Origin: Candidatus Nitrosopumilus sp.
GTDB lineage: Archaea; Thermoproteota; Nitrososphaeria; Nitrososphaerales; Nitrosopumilaceae
Length of the DNA: 35,627 bases
NCBI GenBank assembly: GCA_003702525.1
Contig: REGJ01000010.1
Location: 1 to 35,627, forward strand
Direction of reading: 5' to 3'
Made by a program: the position numbers and the translations under genes. Positions 16,243 to 24,178 of this stretch are shown here, piece after piece. Positions within the stretch are counted from its first letter, which is position 1. Every line of letters starts with the position of its first letter. The notes below the pieces were generated by a model. The model was not told the origin of the DNA and did no database searches. It saw nothing but the letters and a program-made list of their open reading frames with translations.

Positions 16243-17796
16243 TTAGATTCCCAACACTCCGTTCATGTAAGGCATAATTGTCTTCAAGAAAATATCTGGG
16301 TAAATTCCAAGTACAACAGTAAATCCAGCTAGTACCATCATTGGTGCTGTCATATACCAACTTCCTTCTTTGACTTTCTCTAGATGTTCAGGAGTCTTAC
16401 CAAAGAAGACACGTTTTAGCATCCACAACATGTAAGCCATTGTAAGTGCAGTTGCAACAAGTCCAAGACCAAATGTTACTGCTCTAAGTGTAGAACCTTC
16501 TTCAATAGCAGTTTCTAATGCTCCGTAAAATAGAATCCATTCTCCCATAAATCCACTGGTTGGTGGAACACCCATAATTGTAAGTGCACCAATAACTGCA
16601 CAAACTGCAGTAATTGGCATCTTTCCAGCAAGACCACCAAGTTTAGAGATACTACGTGTACCTACTTTGACAATAATAATTCCAGCCATCATGAAGAGTA
16701 TACCTTTGCCAAGTCCGTGAGTGATGTACATCATCTCAGCACCTGCAAGACCCATTGCAGACATTGAACCAATACCAAATAGCAAATATCCCATCTGGCT
16801 GATACTAGAATAAGCAAGTAATCGTTTTAGATCATCTTGCATCAAGGCCATTGCACCACCATAAAGCATTGTTACAAGACCCCAAATGTGGAACCAAATT
16901 GACAATTCTGCAAATGTGGATGGTAAGAATTCAACAATTAATCTAAAGATACCATATGCACCAATTCCGATCATTGCTGGAGACAAAAGTGCACTAATTG
17001 GCGTAGGTGCTGAACCGTGAACATAAGGTAACCAAACATGGAACATAAAGACAGCCAGTTTTACTCCAAGACCAATCGCAATCGCAATTGCCGAAATCAT
17101 TACAATGTCTTGAGGAATTTCAGATTCTTTGATATCAGCAAAGTCAAAGCTGCCAATAGTTAGTCCAATCATTAAGAATCCTAATAGTAAAACGACTGCA
17201 CCAGCGTGAGTCCAAAAGAGGAACATTAAACCAATCTTTCTTCTCGGTCCATCACCCCAAAGGGCAACTAAGAAGAAACCAGGAATCAACATGACCTCAA
17301 AGAATATGTAAAATTCAATCAGATTTGTGGACATAACTGTACCAAGCATTCCCATTGCAAATACAAGATAAAGTGCAAAGTAAAGACCAGATTTTGCATT
17401 TACATAATTAGAAAGAGCAGATGATTCAACAACAGAACTTTGTCCACTTGAAGAAGGATTGATTTTTTGTTCTTCTTCAAATTGTTCATGGAATTTGTGA
17501 ATCATGTATGGTTTTGAGTAAAGTACCAAAATTGTTGATAGTACATAGATGATTATTGCAAATGGAGATGCCAAACCATCAAGTAAGAAACCAAATTCAC
17601 CAAATTGTTCGGTCCAAGGATAGTGTTCCTCTACGGTTCCAGATAATGCGGCATTGACTACAAGAATTGTTGTATAAAGTAATATTGCAAATGTGAACCA
17701 CATGGCTGGAGTTGGTCCTACTTTTCTTCCCAAGATGTAGGCTATCGGAGATAAGAGTAGTGGCAAGAAAACTGCCTGTAATAATGCGTATTCCAT
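16243..17796 (-). CDS. nuoM: Complex I subunit M (antiporter-like)
   Basis: 517 residues, third antiporter-like proton-pumping subunit. Markers: FYIFFEVMLIPGFFLVALWG with the key Glu, FHVWLPYVHGSAPTPISALL, and LKRLLAYSSISQMGYLLFG. A polar loop of about 35 residues rich in Glu and Ser (around 100-135) lies between early helices and is not part of the conserved core. The ATG overlaps the last base of the nuoK stop (TAATG), so translation is probably coupled. Confidence 0.96.
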   Translation of the reverse strand: MEYALLQAVFLPLLLSPIAYILGRKVGPTPAMWFTFAILLYTTILVVNAALSGTVEEHYPWTEQFGEFGFLLDGLASPFAIIIYVLSTILVLYSKPYMIHKFHEQFEEEQKINPSSSGQSSVVESSALSNYVNAKSGLYFALYLVFAMGMLGTVMSTNLIEFYIFFEVMLIPGFFLVALWGDGPRRKIGLMFLFWTHAGAVVLLLGFLMIGLTIGSFDFADIKESEIPQDIVMISAIAIAIGLGVKLAVFMFHVWLPYVHGSAPTPISALLSPAMIGIGAYGIFRLIVEFLPSTFAELSIWFHIWGLVTMLYGGAMALMQDDLKRLLAYSSISQMGYLLFGIGSMSAMGLAGAEMMYITHGLGKGILFMMAGIIIVKVGTRSISKLGGLAGKMPITAVCAVIGALTIMGVPPTSGFMGEWILFYGALETAIEEGSTLRAVTFGLGLVATALTMAYMLWMLKRVFFGKTPEHLEKVKEGSWYMTAPMMVLAGFTVVLGIYPDIFLKTIMPYMNGVLGI

Positions 17797-18101
17797 TATC
17801 CTTTCAAGCTCCTGAAATCTGCAATATCGACATTCTGATACATACGATATGCTACAATGATTAATGATAGTCCAACTGCTACCTCTGCAGCCGCAATTGC
17901 GATAGAGAATAACGCCATTGTTTGACCACCGCTATGTGGCAAAAATCTACCAAATGCAACTAAACTGAGATTTGCAGCGTTGATGATAATTTCAACTGCA
18001 AACAGCATTCTGATGAAATTACGTTTAACAGCAAGGCCATAGATGCCTATACCTAACAAGGCTACAGATACAAGTGTAAAATCAATTAGTTCGTTGGTCA
18101 T
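17796..18101 (-). CDS. nuoK: Complex I subunit K
   Basis: 101 residues from ATG 18101 (MTNELIDFTL), equal to the usual NuoK length. An in-frame ATG at 18110 exists, but GAGAGG sits about 9 bases before 18101 and directly against 18110, so 18101 is preferred. Three membrane helices; the helix-borne Glu residues in AVEIIINAANLSLVAF and AAAEVAVGLSLIIVAY match the proton-path glutamates of NuoK. It overlaps the 3' end of nuoJ. Confidence 0.94.
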   Translation of the reverse strand: MTNELIDFTLVSVALLGIGIYGLAVKRNFIRMLFAVEIIINAANLSLVAFGRFLPHSGGQTMALFSIAIAAAEVAVGLSLIIVAYRMYQNVDIADFRSLKG

Positions 18102-18594
18102 TCTCCACATCCTCTCGTTTTGCTAATACAAGTGCGCCAGTTACAGAACCAGCTAAAATTAATCCCATCAAAATTAGGGCAGGCCAGTAATAGGTTACAA
18201 AGTCCGTACCAATATCTCTAAAGTCAACAGGTGGTTCATCAGTTGTAATTGTTTTAATTCCAGAATCTAAGAATACTGCGCCTAATCCAACCATAACAAC
18301 CATCATCAAGCCAATTCCGGCAAACTTTCTTCTTTTGTCTTCAACTTTTTTGAATATGAGTTCTCTTTTTACCAACATGACAGTAAACAAGATGAGAACA
18401 GCGATTGAACCAACATAAACTGCAAGTTGGAACAATGCAACAAATGGTGCATCTAACAAAAAGAAGAATCCGGCAATACCACCAAGAGTTCCCATTAATG
18501 CAATAGAACCATAAATCAATGATCTTAATTCAAGTGCTGCAATCGCAGAACCAATTGTAATTACAGTAAGAGCTAAGAATGCGGCATCAGCCAT
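18082..18594 (-). CDS. nuoJ: Complex I subunit J
   Basis: 170 residues from ATG 18594 (MADAAFLALTVITI). GAGGTG lies 6 bases upstream of this ATG, which decides the start over a GTG further up. Five membrane helices; the conserved FQLAVYVGSIAVLILFTVML segment is the pi-bulge helix region of NuoJ. The ATG overlaps the nuoI stop by 8 bases and the end overlaps nuoK by 20 bases, showing tight coupling. The last third contains a polar loop before the final helix. Confidence 0.94.
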   Translation of the reverse strand: MADAAFLALTVITIGSAIAALELRSLIYGSIALMGTLGGIAGFFFLLDAPFVALFQLAVYVGSIAVLILFTVMLVKRELIFKKVEDKRRKFAGIGLMMVVMVGLGAVFLDSGIKTITTDEPPVDFRDIGTDFVTYYWPALILMGLILAGSVTGALVLAKREDVENDQRTN

Positions 18595-19084
18595 GTGTTG
18601 CACCTCTATCAGTGATTTGAATTTCACTATCTTGTGTAAGATATGGTTTTACTGCAAGTTGTGCAGGAGTGTAAATTAGACCTTCTTTAGTAAATGAAGA
18701 TAATTCATAATCATTTGTCATGTAAAGTGCATAGAAAGGACATGCATCAACACAAAGACCACAGAAAACACATTTTCCATAATCAATTTGAGGCATGATA
18801 GATTTTTTGTTTTGTTTTTGTTCTTCAGGGACTTTTACCATTGCAATGGCTTCAGCAACACCTTCGCAAGCAATTGAACATAATTGACATCCAGTACAGT
18901 GATCATGGAATAGCATGTGTCGTCCTTTCAGTCCAGCGATACCAACTCCAGTTGAAGGATCAAATTGATAACCATCACCTACAAACTTGAGTTTCTCTTC
19001 AGGATAACGAAGTGTAAATCGTTTAATTGCAAGGTGTTTGATTCCTGAGTTTAATGCACGAATAATTCCAGTTGCAGTTCCCAT
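18587..19084 (-). CDS. nuoI: Complex I subunit I (two 4Fe-4S ferredoxin)
   Basis: 165 residues. Carries the N6a and N6b clusters that pass electrons towards NuoB. Two ferredoxin motifs are visible: CTGCQLCSIAC and CVFCGLCVDAC, each followed by a fourth Cys ligand to the other cluster. The N-terminal part (GIIRALNSGIKHLAIKRFT, RYPEEKL) matches the membrane-facing helix of NuoI. In the first motif the family's CP is CE, a small deviation. It begins at the nuoH stop and runs 8 bases into nuoJ. Confidence 0.95.
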   Translation of the reverse strand: MGTATGIIRALNSGIKHLAIKRFTLRYPEEKLKFVGDGYQFDPSTGVGIAGLKGRHMLFHDHCTGCQLCSIACEGVAEAIAMVKVPEEQKQNKKSIMPQIDYGKCVFCGLCVDACPFYALYMTNDYELSSFTKEGLIYTPAQLAVKPYLTQDSEIQITDRGATHG

Positions 19085-20382
19085 TATTGTAATCCTCCTG
19101 GTCCCAAGACTCCAGCGTAAAGCAAGCCTAGTGCAATAAAGATGTTAACGAATGCTAATCCAATTAATTTTGTCCATCCAAGACTCAACAACATGTCAAT
19201 TCTAATTCTTGGGAACACACCTCTAGGTAACAGAATGAAGAAAATCACGCCAACTGTTTTTAGAACAAACCAGAGAGTTCCATTTAGCATTTCTTGATCA
19301 AATAATGGCAATCCAGGGAATGGACCTACAGTAAGAGGACCCATTTCAACTCCAGTAAGTAATTCTTCTGGGAATGGAGGTACAACCATTGGACCATTCC
19401 ATCCACCTAAGAACAAAACAACAAACAATCCTGCAAATGCATAAAGTTTCAGATATGTTCCTAATTGAACTAGACCATACATCATTCCAGAGAATTCAGT
19501 TAACCAACCAGCAACAATTTCACTTTCTGCCTCTGGTAAATCAAATGGAATTCTCTCCAATTCTGCAAGCATTGTGATAAAGAAGACAATAGCACCAACT
19601 GGCAAAAATATAATCCATGGGAAACTAGATTGACTAGCTGCAATTTCAGACAAGTTAAGAGTACCTGTAAGAATTACAACTCCCAACAAAGACAAGATTA
19701 ATGGAATTTCAAATGAAACCATCTGGAATAGGGCTCTGATACCACCGATGAATGGGAATTTACTGTTAGCAGACCATGCTGAAAGAATTGTTATTATCGG
19801 GAAGAACCCAATTACTGCAAAAACACCTAGCAGTCCCAAGTCTACATCTGCAACTACCCAACCAGGAGCTACAGGGATTAACGCAACAAATGCGGCAGCC
19901 GTTGCAACAAAGATTACAGGAGCTGCCCAAAATATTGGCTTGTCAGCCTTTGCAGGAATAATAATTTCCTTTGAAATTAGTTTTAGACCATCACCCATTA
20001 ATTGTAAAATACCTTCAATCTTTCCACAATAGAAAGGACCAACTCTTAGTTGTAATTTAGCAAGCATCTTTCTTTCAACAAAAATTGTTGCAGCAGCAAT
20101 GAGAGCAGCAAATCCAAATCCTGGGAATGCCATTACTCTAAACATATCAGTTGCCATGAAAGCTTTGACAATTGGTAGAGTACGTGTAGGGTCTGCCAAC
20201 CAAGTCATTGCAAGGAATGGTGTAAGTAATTCACCATCAATTACAGGCATTTCAATGTAGAACAAAATTATTTGAATTATTGGCAATCCAATTAGAGATA
20301 CAAGAAGTACCATCCAAAATGCATTATCAAGAAGTGATTTGATAAATTCACTTAGTTTGAATTTTGGTGCTAGAGCTGACAT
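19084..20382 (-). CDS. nuoH: Complex I subunit H with N-terminal extension
   Basis: 432 residues against about 325 in E. coli. The core has the quinone-cavity features: FVERKMLAKLQLRVGP, QLMGDGLKLISKE, ERIPFDLPEAESEIVAG (loop near the Q chamber) and the C-terminal RGVFPRIRIDMLLSLGWTKL. The extra roughly 70-90 residues are at the N-terminus, with an additional hydrophobic helix at about 17-36, and between helices near the C-terminus. Archaeal NuoH proteins are often longer, so this is not necessarily odd. It sits one base after nuoD and overlaps nuoI by one base. Confidence 0.95.
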   Translation of the reverse strand: MSALAPKFKLSEFIKSLLDNAFWMVLLVSLIGLPIIQIILFYIEMPVIDGELLTPFLAMTWLADPTRTLPIVKAFMATDMFRVMAFPGFGFAALIAAATIFVERKMLAKLQLRVGPFYCGKIEGILQLMGDGLKLISKEIIIPAKADKPIFWAAPVIFVATAAAFVALIPVAPGWVVADVDLGLLGVFAVIGFFPIITILSAWSANSKFPFIGGIRALFQMVSFEIPLILSLLGVVILTGTLNLSEIAASQSSFPWIIFLPVGAIVFFITMLAELERIPFDLPEAESEIVAGWLTEFSGMMYGLVQLGTYLKLYAFAGLFVVLFLGGWNGPMVVPPFPEELLTGVEMGPLTVGPFPGLPLFDQEMLNGTLWFVLKTVGVIFFILLPRGVFPRIRIDMLLSLGWTKLIGLAFVNIFIALGLLYAGVLGPGGLQ

Positions 20383-21525
20383 TTATCTATCTGCCTCCAC
20401 TGGCCAATAATTGAGACTCCAATAAACAGATGGCATGTTACCAAGTTTTTCGCCAATCAAAAGATTAGGCATTGCAAGTAAGTTTCTAAATGAAGGAACA
20501 CTCATTTTCACTCTGTAAGGTTCGGTCTTACCATCAGATACAATATAACATCCAAGAGAACCTCTACCAGATTCTACGCGTTTGTATACAGTAGCAGGTC
20601 CTTTAGTCTTAGGATTTGGTTTTAGTTTTGTTCTAACAGAGCCAGACTTTGGCATTTTTTGTAATGCTTGCCTAATGATATTGCAACTTTCCATCATGTC
20701 AAGCCATGGCACTTTAGAACGAGCATAGGAATCTCCTTCTTTCATGACATTGGTATGAACATCTAATTCATCATAGACATCATATGGTGCTTTTACTCTC
20801 AAGTCATAATCTACACCACTTGCTCTAAGAACTGAACCAGTTGTTCCATATCTAATGGCATTCTCACGTGACAACACACCGGTGTCTTGTGTTCTTGAAA
20901 TCAAAATAGGATTATCATAAAACACTGCAGCGTATTCTTTGATACGTTTCTCAAAGTAATTTACTTGACGTAAACAAACATCTTCAAAGTTTGCAGGCAA
21001 GTCATTTCTTACCCCACCTGGAATAAAGTGTGCATGTGTTACTCTAGCACCAGATACTTTTTCCATAAGATCAATTAAGAGTTCTCTGTCACCTGCAGGC
21101 CACATGAACATTGTAGAGTGACCTAAGAAAATTCCATAAATTGCAAGCCAATACATTGTATAGATACAACGATTTAATTCAGAACAAATTACTCTAACAT
21201 ACTTTGCACGTTCTGGAACTTCAATTCCAAGAATTTCTTCAGCACCTAAAACGTATGGATAAAGAACATTACATGAATCATGAATGACAGGTCTTTCTAA
21301 ATGAGGAACATTGGTTATGTAGTTTCTATATTCTGCCATCTTTTCTTCGCCACGATGTACATATCCTGGATCAGGATCACATGCAACAATATAGTCACCA
21401 TCAATTTGAACAACAATTCTCATATGACCAGAACCTGGATGTTGGGGTCCAACGTTAAGAGTCATGATTCTCTCATCTACTTTTTTCAGTGCTAATCCTG
21501 GTGGCATTATGTCAGTCATTGTCAT
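20383..21525 (-). CDS. nuoD: Complex I subunit D (49-kDa subunit)
   Basis: 380 residues, related to the large subunit of NiFe hydrogenase without the metal Cys residues; forms the quinone site with NuoB. Markers: LNVGPQHPGSGHMRIVVQID (with the quinone-site His), CDPDPGYVHRGEEKMAE, and ESGRGSLGCYIVSDG near the C-terminus. ATG 21525 overlaps the nuoC stop (ATGA); a second ATG six bases later is an alternative. It is a separate gene, not fused to nuoC as in E. coli. Confidence 0.96.
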   Translation of the reverse strand: MTMTDIMPPGLALKKVDERIMTLNVGPQHPGSGHMRIVVQIDGDYIVACDPDPGYVHRGEEKMAEYRNYITNVPHLERPVIHDSCNVLYPYVLGAEEILGIEVPERAKYVRVICSELNRCIYTMYWLAIYGIFLGHSTMFMWPAGDRELLIDLMEKVSGARVTHAHFIPGGVRNDLPANFEDVCLRQVNYFEKRIKEYAAVFYDNPILISRTQDTGVLSRENAIRYGTTGSVLRASGVDYDLRVKAPYDVYDELDVHTNVMKEGDSYARSKVPWLDMMESCNIIRQALQKMPKSGSVRTKLKPNPKTKGPATVYKRVESGRGSLGCYIVSDGKTEPYRVKMSVPSFRNLLAMPNLLIGEKLGNMPSVYWSLNYWPVEADR

Positions 21526-22127
21526 CTACCCTTTATTGCAAAGTCTTTTCGAAGTGGTGGTAAATCTGCCCAATCTTCAGGCAAAAGTAATCGTCTATTA
21601 TCTGGATGACCATCAAAGTAAACACCTAACATTTCAAAAACTTCTCTTTCACCAAACTCTACACTATAGAAAATATCTCTAAGACTAGGTAATTTTGTAG
21701 AATCTTGTCCTGGAATCGGAGTGGACTCTCTAGGAGCACGTGTAGATAATGTGAGAACTTGTCTTGCAAGAGATGATTCAGTATAAGAGCCAAGGTGATA
21801 AACTACCTCAATTTCATTATCTGCTGGAAAATCTACGCCTGTAACAGATTCTGCATGATCATAATGTAAGTCATCACGAATGAATTGTGCTACATCATGA
21901 ACACTTTCTTTACTTGCTTTAATTCCAACTCGGTCTTCTTTTACAAAGTCTACCTCAATTTTATCACCAAATTTTTCAATTAGTTTATCAGAAATGCCTT
22001 TTTCAAATGCAGGAAGTTCTACAGGTTTTTCTTCAGCCTTTGCTGCGGGTTTTGGTGCAGGTTTAGGCGGAGTTGTTTTCTCTTCAGGTTTTGCCTCTGC
22101 TGCTGGTTTTTCGGAATCACTACTCAT
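21522..22127 (-). CDS. nuoC: Complex I subunit C with charged N-terminal extension
   Basis: 201 residues. Residues 1-40 are a Pro/Lys/Glu/Ala-rich disordered leader (for example KPEEKTTPPKPAPKPAAKAE). The rest is the 30-kDa subunit: LSTRAPRESTPIPG, then EFGEREVFEMLGVYFDGHPD and RLLLPEDW, which is the family signature. It docks on NuoD and NuoB in the peripheral arm. The low-complexity leader is absent from most bacterial NuoC and could be a linker or docking segment. It starts one base into the nuoB stop region. Confidence 0.95.
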   Translation of the reverse strand: MSSDSEKPAAEAKPEEKTTPPKPAPKPAAKAEEKPVELPAFEKGISDKLIEKFGDKIEVDFVKEDRVGIKASKESVHDVAQFIRDDLHYDHAESVTGVDFPADNEIEVVYHLGSYTESSLARQVLTLSTRAPRESTPIPGQDSTKLPSLRDIFYSVEFGEREVFEMLGVYFDGHPDNRRLLLPEDWADLPPLRKDFAIKGR

Positions 22128-22651
22128 TATACAAACTTCCTAGCCTTCATTCTCTTAATTTTCTCTTGTAACAAAATACATCCTTGTATGAGAGTTTCAG
22201 GTCTAGGTGGGCAACCTGGAACATAGACATCAACTGGAATCACCCCGTCAATTCCTGGAAGTACATTGTATGAATCAAAATACAATCCTCCAGTAATTGC
22301 ACAAGCTCCCATAGCAATTACATACTTTGGTTCTGGCATTTGATCATAAACTAATCTGAGACGTGGTGCCATCTTTCTTGTAATAGTTCCTTGAACAACA
22401 ACTAGATCACATTGTCTTAGTGATCCAAATGCTTCAATGATACCAAATCTTTCAACATCATATCTTGGACTTGATGCGGCACCAAATTCTACACTGCAAC
22501 AAGCTGTTTCAATGTGGACAGGCCAGAGTGACCAAATTCTACCCCAATTGATAGCGTAGCCCAATGGTTTGTCGATTGCTTTTTCTAAAATATCTCCGAG
22601 TTTTCCTACAAAGACATTTGCGTTTTCTGGTGTTACTAAGTCTTTAAGCAA
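22127..22651 (-). CDS. nuoB: Complex I subunit B (N2 cluster)
   Basis: 174 residues. Holds the terminal N2 4Fe-4S cluster that reduces quinone: CCSVEFGA, GACAITGG and PGCPPRPE supply the four Cys. Start codon is TTG 22651 with a strong Shine-Dalgarno (GAGGAGAGGAGA) about 8 bases upstream, so TTG initiation here is well supported. The 40-base gap from nuoA also has a TTTTTTATAC stretch (22681-22690 region) that could be an internal promoter. Confidence 0.96.
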   Translation of the reverse strand: MLKDLVTPENANVFVGKLGDILEKAIDKPLGYAINWGRIWSLWPVHIETACCSVEFGAASSPRYDVERFGIIEAFGSLRQCDLVVVQGTITRKMAPRLRLVYDQMPEPKYVIAMGACAITGGLYFDSYNVLPGIDGVIPVDVYVPGCPPRPETLIQGCILLQEKIKRMKARKFV

Positions 22652-22691
22652 TCTTATCTCCTCTCCTCGTTAATTTGATTTGTATAAAAAA

Positions 22692-23066
22692 CTACCATAT
22701 TTTTCGTCTCCCTGATTGATACAATGCAAATGCCATTGCACCAAACATTATAGCTAAAAATCCCATCATTGGTAAAGTTGCACTCTTTGGTAATTCTAGC
22801 AGTGCACTACCCCAAGCATACAAGAAAATTGCCATCACATCAAAAACGACAAACATGAGAATGTACGGATAATACTGCATCATAAAATGTGTACGACCTT
22901 CTCCAGTTGGAACTTGACCACATTCCATTGGCAAGAATTTTACAGGATTACTACGTTTTCGGGGAGAAACCATTCGAGAAATAATCAATGCAGGTGCCAT
23001 TGCTGCTATACCAAAGGCAAACATCAATACCACAGTACTGTAATTGCCCGCTAATTCCCCGACCAA
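22692..23066 (-). CDS. nuoA: Complex I subunit A
   Basis: 124 residues with three membrane helices. Markers: KFLPMECGQVPTGEG with the conserved Glu/Cys loop and YILMFVVFDVMAIFLYAW, the second helix with its Asp. The frame opens with TTG 23066; no in-frame ATG or GTG fits upstream (stop at TAA just before). The TATA box at 23091-23099 places the RNA start about 3 bases before this TTG. First gene of the nuo operon. Confidence 0.94.
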   Translation of the reverse strand: MVGELAGNYSTVVLMFAFGIAAMAPALIISRMVSPRKRSNPVKFLPMECGQVPTGEGRTHFMMQYYPYILMFVVFDVMAIFLYAWGSALLELPKSATLPMMGFLAIMFGAMAFALYQSGRRKIW

Positions 23067-23090
23067 TTTAGCTTTTCACCCTGATTTTTG

Positions 23091-23099
23091 TATAAAAAG
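23091..23099 (-). promoter_or_regulatory. TATA box of the nuo operon
   Basis: Minus-strand TTTTTATA about 25 bases before the expected transcription start near 23069; the first gene would be nearly leaderless, while downstream nuo genes carry Shine-Dalgarno sites. Confidence 0.6.
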
Positions 23100-23180
23100 G
23101 TATGTTTCAGATTTTGGGGCTTGGATCGAAAAAAATATTTTTTTCTAAACTACTTTATAGAACATTAGCAAACTGCGATC

Positions 23181-23645
23181 ATGTCATTGAATGTTGGAGA
23201 TACCGCTCCAAATTTTGAGCTTCCAGATACAGAACTAAAATTGCGGACTTTGGATGAATTCAAAGGAAAAAAGATCGTTCTCACATTCATTGTGGCAGCA
23301 AGTTCTCCTGTTTGTGAGACAGAATTATGTACACTTAGAGATTCTTGGCAAGAAATTGCAGATACAGGTGCACAAATAGTTGCAATCAGTAATGACGGAC
23401 CATTTGCAAACAAAGCATTTGCAGAAAAACACAACTTCAATTTTCCATTATTGGGAGATTACAACAGTAAAACGATTGGCGACTATGATATTTTGATGAA
23501 AGACTTGCTCCACATCAAAGACTACAACGCAGCAAAACGTTCTGTATTTGTAATCATGGAAGACGGAAAGATTGGTTACAAATGGGTTTCAGAAGATCCA
23601 TTAAAGGAACCAAACTACGAAGAGATTAAAAATTTCCTCAAGTAG
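23181..23645 (+). CDS. PrxQ/BCP-type peroxiredoxin
   Basis: 154 residues. Thiol peroxidase of the PrxQ/BCP subgroup: SSPVCETELCTLRD holds two Cys, C45 and C50, with the same 45/50 spacing as E. coli BCP (peroxidatic and resolving). The canonical P-x3-T-x2-C loop reads V-x3-S-x2-C here, so the conserved Pro is Val38, an unusual substitution in the active-site loop. The C-terminal RSVFVIMEDGKIGYKWVSEDP is typical. Reducing partner unknown. Start ATG 23181 follows CTTTATAG at about 25 bases, a leaderless start. It is divergent from nuoA and convergent with the BCCP gene. Confidence 0.92.
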   Translation: MSLNVGDTAPNFELPDTELKLRTLDEFKGKKIVLTFIVAASSPVCETELCTLRDSWQEIADTGAQIVAISNDGPFANKAFAEKHNFNFPLLGDYNSKTIGDYDILMKDLLHIKDYNAAKRSVFVIMEDGKIGYKWVSEDPLKEPNYEEIKNFLK

Positions 23646-23655
23646 GAAAAATTTC

Positions 23656-23661
23656 TTTTTT
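23656..23661 (+). terminator. Oligo-T terminator after peroxiredoxin
   Basis: A TTTTTT run 11 bases after the stop codon, of the type that ends archaeal transcripts. It overlaps the 3' end of the convergent gene. Confidence 0.35.
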
Positions 23662-24172
23662 ATTCTATATCTGCAATAACGTCGCCTTTTGCGACAGTTC
23701 CGCCTTCTTTAATTTTGAGATTTTTAACTTCACCATCTTTGTGTGCCTTTACTCCAACTTGCATCTTCATGGATTCTAAAGTACAAACGACGTCACCCTT
23801 CTTGACGGAGTCACCGTCAGCAACTGCAATTGACACGACTTTGCCAGGGATTTGGCTTTTGAGTGCTACTTGAGCACCACCTGCACCACCACCACCAGAG
23901 TTTTTGTAAACAATTTCATCAAAGTGAGTATTCATGTTTAGTGTAACTGGAACATTATCAATTACAAGATTCATTTCATTAGTTGCAGTCTCAAGATATT
24001 TTGCTTTATGATATTGTTGATCTAAAATGAATTCTATACCTTTTGCATTCATGTTAAGGATTTTTAATTGATGTTCTTTGTCATTGATCTTAATCACATA
24101 ATCATTGTTACCTAAGTTTTCAGTAATTTTTCCTTCAAATGATTTTTCAACGTCAGATACCTTATAGTCCAT
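23660..24172 (-). CDS. Biotin carboxyl carrier protein of acetyl/propionyl-CoA carboxylase
   Basis: 170 residues. The C-terminal biotinyl domain has CTLESMKMQVG with the biotin-accepting K136, preceded by a Gly-rich linker (SGGGGAGG at 92-99). The N-terminal ~85 residues form a small domain seen in acyl-CoA carboxylase carrier proteins and probably contact the other subunits. Third gene of the carboxylase operon, about 6 bases after the biotin carboxylase gene. Carries CO2 from biotin carboxylase to the carboxyltransferase. Confidence 0.94.
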   Translation of the reverse strand: MDYKVSDVEKSFEGKITENLGNNDYVIKINDKEHQLKILNMNAKGIEFILDQQYHKAKYLETATNEMNLVIDNVPVTLNMNTHFDEIVYKNSGGGGAGGAQVALKSQIPGKVVSIAVADGDSVKKGDVVCTLESMKMQVGVKAHKDGEVKNLKIKEGGTVAKGDVIADIE

Positions 24173-24178
24173 TAATCA

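Noticed and set aside
19748-20032. 94-codon plus-strand open frame
   Set aside because: Antisense to nuoH, without a promoter or ribosome binding site.
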